Of a DNA stretch of 64,000 bases, positions 57,328 through 64,000 are shown piece after piece. The position numbers were made by a program, and so were the translations under genes. This DNA comes from Rosellinia necatrix (taxonomy: Eukaryota; Ascomycota; Sordariomycetes; Xylariales; Xylariaceae), in the NCBI GenBank assembly GCA_021209875.1, contig JAGYVD010000008.1:991501-1055500 (forward strand), in the 5' to 3' direction. Below the pieces are notes generated by a model. That model was not told the origin of the DNA. It worked only from the letters and a program-made list of their open reading frames with translations, and made no database searches. The stretch's first letter is position 1. The number at the start of each line of letters is the position of its first letter.

Positions 57328-58347
57328 TTAATTTGACACCCTGAACCTTGGAGGTTCCTGTTTGACATTAAACCATGCTTTCATGCCTTCATAGAATTCT
57401 GACTCGATCCATACTTTGATAGCTTTAAACGACGTAAACAAAACATAAAGAGATATGAGGTCATCTGTAGAGCCGAGACTTATAGGGCCGTATATCGTGA
57501 TCGAGCCGCCTCCACACGCGAAGAATACGTGCCACTGATACCCAACAACCCGGATCAGGGGTAAAGATATGAGTTGTTGTTTGGTCATGGTATGGCCGCT
57601 CCAGGTCAGCTGGCTCCGTAAATAAAGCATTCGCTTGTGCCACGCAGCGGTCCAGATCCCTAGTTGTATGAGAGGATCCTGAGGTGAAGATTCCGACTTG
57701 GTCGCGATGGAGGTGGCAATTGAGGCGTATTGCACTGGGGGATAAGTTGTATGATTGACATGAGGCCCTAGCTCATTGTCGCGCAAGGCTAATTCATTCG
57801 TCAGATCACTAATGCAGCGAAACAACATAGACTCTTTGGGAAACTCCAGGATCAGAGCGTAGTCGACCGTTTTACTGTTCCTGCTGCCATGCACTTGGTT
57901 GAGGTCCATAGCATGGGGTCTTAGCGTAGGTGTCTCCGGGGTCCCTGCGCTTGGATCTTCTGTGCTGATCACCGAGACGGAGCAGGCCAAGGCGTTGCCT
58001 TGGCCAGCCAGTCTTGGGATAGAGTTACCTGAGATCGTAGAGGCCATCATGGGCTCAAACCCGGCGGTCGCGCGTTTTAGTGTTATTTCGAACTCCGTAT
58101 CCTCCCTTTGCCCACATAGCAGCTCAAGTAGTGGTGTATGTACCACATTGTTCCAGGCCGCCTCATGTCGATAGCAACGCTCCGACTTCGCGGCCGCTCT
58201 CATGATACGGCAGAGGGTAGCATGTATTAGTCTTGCTTCTGCAGGATCGGTGTCCGTAGCCGACGCGAAGAAGCTTGACGGGATCATATCGTCCACTAGC
58301 CCCTGTCCCTTGACTCCATATGCAATAACTGCTTGTCTATATTTCAC
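57328..58347 (-). CDS. PD-(D/E)XK nuclease-like domain protein, possibly decaying
   Basis: An open 339-codon stretch matches the fungal PD-(D/E)XK nuclease-like family: AAWNNVVHTPLLEL, a VDYALILEFP strand, the NHTTYPPVQY segment and LGIWTAAWHKRM. It opens at a GTG; the first ATG in frame is at 58287. Upstream, in another frame, ERPAKRTRIDEPLDP (about 58425-58480) fits the usual family N terminus. A weak GTTCAC-donor intron ending at TATAG would join it in phase, but no first exon could be found. Where the family has ETK, with the catalytic Glu and Lys, this copy has ATK, so catalysis is doubtful. The middle of the protein is also shorter than in relatives. It may be truncated or dying. Its role is unknown. 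Confidence 0.55.
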   Translation of the reverse strand: MKYRQAVIAYGVKGQGLVDDMIPSSFFASATDTDPAEARLIHATLCRIMRAAAKSERCYRHEAAWNNVVHTPLLELLCGQREDTEFEITLKRATAGFEPMMASTISGNSIPRLAGQGNALACSVSVISTEDPSAGTPETPTLRPHAMDLNQVHGSRNSKTVDYALILEFPKESMLFRCISDLTNELALRDNELGPHVNHTTYPPVQYASIATSIATKSESSPQDPLIQLGIWTAAWHKRMLYLRSQLTWSGHTMTKQQLISLPLIRVVGYQWHVFFACGGGSITIYGPISLGSTDDLISLYVLFTSFKAIKVWIESEFYEGMKAWFNVKQEPPRFRVSN

Positions 58348-58500
58348 ATTCTGTTGGATCGTCGGCCTCTGTTAATGAAGGAGTGCCGAAGGCGGCGGGC
58401 GTGTCTGCGGTGAACCTGTCCACGCCATCCCAGGCAGGATCGAGAGGTTCGTCAATGCGTGTACGCTTTGCTGGGCGCTCATACTCGGCCTCACACCGTA

Positions 58501-58593
58501 CTGATTGGAGCCGGTCCTGAATCCTGAAGTTTAGAAGAAGAGTTGCCGTTGCACCGTTGGTTATTTGTGTTTAGTGGACATACCTGTCAGTAG

Positions 58594-58626
<33 letters not shown>

Positions 58627-59909
58627 ATAATGTGTTAGTAGGTACAGAGTAAAGCACTAATCGGTGTCACAGCTTTACCTAGGTAATTGTACCTATTGAT
58701 AACACACCTAAGTCGGCTGACACAACATAATCACTACCTATTCAATGTCTACACAGATGGGGAAATACCTACTTGCCCGACATCGTTGGCACTACCAGGT
58801 AGGTACCTACCTAGTACGGATGCTGGTGGTAGCGAGGATAAAGGTAGACCGACGTAATGTCCAATTTAGATGTCTTATTTTCTCGCGTTAGGAGAGAAGA
58901 ACCATTTACCTATTCAAAAGCATAGTTAACTATATAATCCATATTATATCAGGCTTGCAGGGAGTATATATTGACCATAATTCCATATAAGGGGCTTAGG
59001 GATGCCCACGCGGCTTTCTCCCCTGTACGCTCCTCTTAAACAATGCTTAATCTCCACCTATAAAAAACCGCCAAGTTCCAGTAGGCCGTGCTATATTGGA
59101 TCACTCCCTTGCTGCTGCTAGGTACTTCATCTACCAAGGTTGGTATATTAGCACCATAGGTAAGTGCTAGGTAGCGAGGCATTCGTAGTACAACTTATCG
59201 ATCCATCCAACTTATTTCCCGAGAAGAACATTCTCCGCAAGTCGGGATTTTTAGCCGAAAAGCTATCACACTATTTGGATTCAAAGCTACTATCTTGAGC
59301 AACGCTTTTTATATTAGAGGCGGCAGACCCTATCGGCTGGTCAAACCCGGCGTCGGAGACACAATCTGACGGGCCCGGGCGCATCGCCGGACGTGGACAC
59401 CCCGTTAGACAAACCGCTTCGGGAGTCCACAATCGCAAGTCGATATCCGCCTTTGGAGATTCAGGCAAGGAGCGCCATATCTTGAACTTTCGAGACCACA
59501 CAAAGTGCCGAACGAATGGTGATTGGTCCCCGCCGTTTATGTGAGTTGAAAACCTCCGGACCGAAGGGTTAGTTTAGTATTGCAGCTTCGCTTTGCCCTC
59601 GGCTCCAGCATCGAGCTGGTTCTAGCAAGTAACTACCCTGAGAAACTTGGAGGGTAGGTAGGCACTAACTTAGTTGATGTATTTGGTGGGCTGCGGCTGG
59701 TGAGAGTGGCTGTGCTCGGAGGCTTATGTTCCGAATTGTGTAGTGCTACCGGTTGGCGGATTGAAGAGGCTCCTTACGTAACTATCCAGCTAGTAACCTT
59801 ACAATGTACTATACTACTTCGCAGACCTATCACATGAGCCTTTAGTTTCATACTTTCTACAACCCGTCCTAGCGATGACCTCGAGGGCCCCCTTCTAACA
59901 TCAACCGCC
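58501..59909. other. Intergenic region with TAG repeat and CCTAGGTA elements
   Basis: No gene is supported. It holds a TAG triplet run (58597..58633) and several CCTAGGTA-type repeats (58675 and 58790). The right end is the promoter of the phosphodiesterase gene. Confidence 0.5.
58597..58633. repeat. (TAG)n microsatellite
   Basis: About twelve uninterrupted GTA/TAG triplets in non-coding sequence. Confidence 0.9.
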
Positions 59910-62373
59910 ATGGCCCCTCAACAATTGGACACAGCGGTGGAGAAGGACCGATCACTGCTCTCGCCTCGCTCATACGACGATGACGCCGTCTCCCTCCATA
60001 GCCGAAGCGACCAGGACACAGACAGCGAAGATGACCAAGTGCTGGCGGCGGCGCGGAACAGCAGAGAGCTACGGGCTCGCGATCGCATGGTATTGATGGA
60101 AGAGGATGAGATGGACCAACTGGTCATCGATTCGAGGGCGCAACAAGAGCGCCAGCGACGGGGCAGCGGCCTGGAACGCCGTGGTAGCAATCTTTCACTG
60201 CCGAACCCGCTCCTCGCATTCCGAAAATATAGCAAAGTGCGCTCCGGAACAGCCATCCACGATCCGTCGAGCTCGGCCGAGGACTTACACGACGAGAAAC
60301 GGAGCAGCCGACGCAACAGGCGGAAGGAGAAGAGGGAGCGCCTGCTGCGAGATGCCCGCGACGGCGAGGACGGCGAGCTCATGCACGAGATGGAGGGCGG
60401 TACGATAAAGAACGGGAGCTCGACAGGCGAGAGCAGCGACCGAGAGGATAGTGATGAACTTGACCGTCAACACCTACTGCACGTATCAGGGGTCAAGAGT
60501 GCCAAGAAACGCAGGTGGAGGAAATGGCTACTAATATACGTTGCTATTGCCACTTCTTTCGTTCTCCTTGGAGTCCTAGCGTGGAGGTTGACACTAGACA
60601 AGAAGCGCTCGACGGCCGCCCATCCGAAAAGCAATGGCACAGCGCTTTTCGCCCCGACCACCCTCATAATTAGTCTAGACGGCTTTCGAGCAGACTTTCT
60701 AACGCGCGGCTTAACGCCACGGCTGAATGCCTTTATCAAGGAAGGCGTTTCGCCCCTGTACATGACGCCGTCATTCCCCTCTGTCACATTTCCCGTGAGT
60801 ATTCACCCATAGTGACCGAGACACCACAGAGAGGTCTGACGCCTTTCCTAGAACCACTACACTCTTGCTACCGGCCTGTATCCGGAAAGCCACGGCGTCG
60901 TCGGCAATACTTTCTGGGATCCAGCACTACAAGCTGATTTCTACTACACCGACCCAGACCGAAGCCTCGATCCGAAATGGTGGGGGGGGGGGGAGCCTTT
61001 CTGGGTCACAGCAGAGCTCCAGGGGGTTCGCACGGCAGTACACATGTGGCCCGGGAGCGAAGCGCATATACACAATATGGATCCAACATTTCTCGACAAG
61101 TTCAATGGTAAAGAGGCCTTGCCAAAAAAAGGTTGATAGAATTCTAGAGTTCATCGACAAGCCTGGGTTGGAAAACCCGGACGCTGAGAAACGGTTACGA
61201 CCACAACTTATAGCGGCTTATGTACCGAATGTGGATGCGATCGGCCATCGTTATGGCCCGAACAGCACCGAAATCCAGACCACAATCAGCGAAGTTGACT
61301 CCATGTTAGATGAACTATTCCACGGCCTCGAGCAGAGAAACCTTACCAACATTGTCAACGTCATCATCGTGTCGGACCACGGAATGGCTACCACAGATGT
61401 TAGTCGGATGATACAGATCGAAGATTTGGTCGATATCAGCAAAGTAAAGCACATTGACGGGTGGCCTTTAGTCGGCATCCGTCCAAAGAAGCCGGAAGAC
61501 TTACAAGTCCTTTATGAGCAGGCGGCCAACAAGGTAAAGACCAATCCGAATTTTGACGTTTACCTCAAGGACAAGGACATGCCGGAGCGATTTCACTTCA
61601 GCAATAACGATCGCATAGCGCCCCTTTGGATCATCCCAAAAACGGGCTGGGCTATTGTTGAGAAGGCCGAGTTCGACATCCAGGAAGCGAAGGCAAAAAA
61701 TATATCTTACCACCCACGTGGATTGCATGGCTATGATCACGAGCATCCTTTGATGCGGGCCATCTTCGTTGCTCGAGGACCTGCTTTCCCTCATCAACCG
61801 CACAGCCAAGTCGAGACGTTCCGTAAGTGATCCTTGTCTATCATATTCCGAGACCCCCCTTTGGATTAACATTTACTAGAAAACATCAATGTGTACAACA
61901 TATTATGCGATTCAATCAACATGGAGCCGATGCCGAATAACGGCACGCTTCGATTACCTTTAAAAGTTGTTGGCCTTCACAACGATGAGATGACCATTGA
62001 GCAGCCAGACGAAGACCCAGCCCCAATATCGACGAGCACGACCATTGTTGAAGATGTGGCAACCGCTATTCTCACGACATCCACTCTCTCGTCTATTCCG
62101 CCCCCAACGCACTCGTCGACGAAAGGATCTATGGCGTCCGTAGGGGTCGACCCGGTGACGGACGAGCCAAAGCGGCCAACGCGCCCAGCCAAGCCCGAAA
62201 AAACTAACGAACCACAGCCTACCGAAGGATCCCAACAAGATGCATCCGACAAGCCTGAGACGCCAGATGAGAGTAAGGCTAGTTCTTGGTGGGACTCGGT
62301 CAAAGAAGGATTTGGCTGGGTCAAGGATAAATTCCACGAAATCATTGACCAAGTCAACACCGCGGGCAGCTAA
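59910..62373 (+). CDS. ENPP-type nucleotide pyrophosphatase/phosphodiesterase with apparent frameshift
   Basis: Three exons (59910..60794, 60852..61822, 61880..62373) would encode about 782 aa. The two 57-bp introns are GT-AG. A long acidic/basic cytoplasmic tail (1-205) precedes one transmembrane segment (about 207-227), making it a type II membrane protein. The catalytic domain then shows LIISLDGFRADF (metal ligand Asp), the nucleophile Thr within PSVTFPNHY, ESHGVVGN, the AAYVPNVDAIGHRYGP ligands, VSDHGMA and LHGYDHEHP. It resembles yeast Npp1/Npp2, which hydrolyse nucleotide phosphodiesters. In exon 2, a run of seven A at 61124..61130 shifts the frame by one base, so translation would stop at once. 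With six A the frame continues as KKVDRIL. This is either a base-calling error in a homopolymer or a real loss of function. The C terminus is Ser/Thr/Pro-rich. Confidence 0.85.
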
Positions 62374-63819
62374 AGCATCATTTTCCCACCTTACGGGTTT
62401 TTTTTTTGGTTTTTTTTTCTTATCACTAAAAAGATTCCCTTTGTATGTCATTGTTCTGTTGGATGTCAGGCGCTAATGGTTTGGTTGGTTTGGGGATTTG
62501 ACAACCTAGAGAGCTTGATTATATTTGTAACGCTTTTCCCCTATAAGTTAATACCTGTACACTAAGTAACATTTTCGGGTTTGGCGGTGGAGCTCCAGCG
62601 GGTATTAGTCAGAAGCTTAGTTAGATCGGAGGTTATACCTAGGTAGGGCCGTGTATGAATTTTATAAGATCTAGACCGTCCAGCGTTATGGCATTCTAAG
62701 GCCATTGTAGTTGCGTGGGTGTTTGGTCCATATACCACCATTTTGTTACTCACGATCCTTGTATTTTGAAGTTTGAGGAGGCTGATGGTCGCACTTTTGC
62801 CTATGATAGGTCCGAGGGGAGTCACGGTTTCATACAAGTATACCGAGGTAGGACACAGGGGATCAGTTACAGGGATGATGCACATGATGCCGTCAAAACA
62901 CGATGCGCCCTTACAGATGACGTGTTCATCCTAATGCGAGGAGATCGCAAATACCTATGTACCATGTATATATGTACAGGCCATACGAGACGAAATGCTC
63001 CTGATGGATGATTTTGAATGCGGCGACCACGAGACAAGATTGGCCAAAAATGAGTATCCAGCTAGCGTGAGAGGCCAGGATCATTACCAAGATTGGGTTG
63101 TGATCAAAGACAGGGATTATTGATCTACGGGGAAACAATGCAACGACGCTGATTGGACAGGAAACGCGATGGAGGGAACCAGCCTCCTGTCGTTGTTTAG
63201 AAAGGACCCAGAATGAAGGCAACCGGATTTGCAAAAAAGCCCCCCCAAAAAGTACCGCCCATGCAGCTCGAACGGCGTCGTTGGTTACAAAACGAAGGCG
63301 GAGGAATGGTCACCCCGGGGGGAAGGACTAGGCCATTCCTATCTCCAGCAATCGGATCTCTGACCACCCGTCTTGCATGGCCCCCCTGCGTCATGGTACA
63401 GCGTCTCCCGTGGTACAGCCGAGTGGCGGCGGCGGCGGCGGCGGCGGCAGCGACGGCCATCGCGAGGCACACGCAGGCACGTAGGCACGCAGGCACGCAG
63501 GCACGCAGGCTGAGGCCCCCCTGAGGCCTACGACAAGTTTGAATATTGTGGCGCAGGGAAGTTACAAATATATAATGTGAGACCACGACCCATCAGTGAG
63601 AGAGGATAAGAGGGGGGAAGGAAGGGAGGGTCCATCCATCTATCAATCCATCCTATTCTGTTATCACATCATCTCGCACGCGCAAAAGAACTCTATATCT
63701 AGTTACATCTATACATATAGAATATAAATATATAACCCCCTCCCCTCCCCTCCCCTCCCCGACCCTCATCGTCGCGGTCGTCGAAAACCAAACAGCCACA
63801 CCAGTCTCACACACACACA
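62374..63819. other. Intergenic region with low-complexity repeats
   Basis: No gene is supported. T-rich runs (about 62400-62420) follow the phosphodiesterase stop. A GGC triplet run (about 63424-63450), an AGGCACGC-type repeat (about 63473-63510) and a CCCCT repeat (about 63736-63762) lie towards the next gene, whose promoter is here. Confidence 0.5.
63424..63510. repeat. GGC triplet run followed by CAGGCACG repeat
   Basis: About eight GGC triplets are followed after a short spacer by four imperfect copies of an 8-base CAGGCACG unit. The region is GC-rich compared with its surroundings and non-coding. Confidence 0.8.
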
Positions 63820-64000
63820 ATGCGGATCGGAGCCCAACTGAGCGCGCTCCTCGGGGCCGCCGGGGCATCGGCGCTCCCGAGCCAAGGGGCCGACACGCGT
63901 ACGCTGAGCCTCGACATCCCGAGCGCGCTGACGTCGAGCCCGCTATACGGGGCGCCGGCGAACGACTTTGGATGCCGGTCGGGGCGAAACCCGGTGGTGC
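63820..64000 (+). CDS. Secreted alpha/beta hydrolase (lipase-like), 5' end only
   Basis: The reading frame opens at 63820 and runs to the window edge, 60 complete codons. The N terminus is a signal peptide (about residues 1-18, ending after a GASA motif). A short Thr/Ser-containing stretch follows, then ANDFGC and RNPVV. In fungal secreted triacylglycerol lipases and esterases of the class-2 type this pattern comes immediately before the oxyanion-hole HG motif, which would lie just past the window. The catalytic residues are not visible, so the family call is provisional. Confidence 0.55.
   Translation, partial: MRIGAQLSALLGAAGASALPSQGADTRTLSLDIPSALTSSPLYGAPANDFGCRSGRNPVV

Overview
The window is nuclear DNA from a filamentous ascomycete (Pezizomycotina; a Sordariomycete is my guess, not shown by the sequence). 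The evidence is the many short GT-AG introns (44 to 187 bp), the spliceosome genes PRP38 and ISY1, a mitochondrial GatA amidase, a Zn2Cys6 regulator, a fungal highly reducing polyketide synthase and several secreted carbohydrate-active or oxidative enzymes. Gene models below were built by hand from reading frames, splice sites and phase. Nearly all close without a frame conflict. No tRNA, rRNA, CRISPR or intact transposon was seen.

Region 1 (1-12.2 kb) is mostly housekeeping: PRP38 (+) converges with GatA (-), then come a secreted calcineurin-like phosphoesterase (+) and ISY1 (-). ISY1 has an intron directly after its ATG. The gaps are AT-rich and carry short CCTAGGTA-type repeats.

Region 2 (12.2-31.3 kb) looks like a secondary-metabolite cluster. 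A six-exon HR-PKS of 2383 aa (KS-AT-DH-vestigial MT-ER-KR-ACP) is transcribed divergently from a polyketide-transferase-like alpha/beta hydrolase. These are followed by a BBE-type FAD oxidase, a cytochrome P450, a short-chain dehydrogenase and a seven-TM rhodopsin-like membrane protein. The PKS would make a reduced, unmethylated chain; the hydrolase could release or transfer it; the FAD oxidase, P450 and SDR could tailor it. No pathway regulator lies inside the block. The PKS is compositionally more AT-rich than the P450, SDR and oxidase.

Region 3 (31.3-58.5 kb) is gene-poor accessory sequence with islands. It holds a lipocalin-like protein, a GH3 beta-xylosidase convergent with a BBE-type oxidase, a secreted cysteine-rich protein, an AYR1-like SDR pseudogene and an Upc2-like Zn2Cys6 factor. 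It also has a GH3 beta-glucosidase divergent from a third BBE-type oxidase, a DUF1996 secreted protein and a decaying PD-(D/E)XK nuclease-like gene. Pairing GH3 glycosidases with AA7/BBE-type oxidases suggests oligosaccharide oxidation or hydrolysis, but this is inference.

Region 4 (58.5-64 kb) has an ENPP-type nucleotide pyrophosphatase/phosphodiesterase with an apparent one-base homopolymer frameshift, and the 5' end of a secreted alpha/beta hydrolase that runs off the window.
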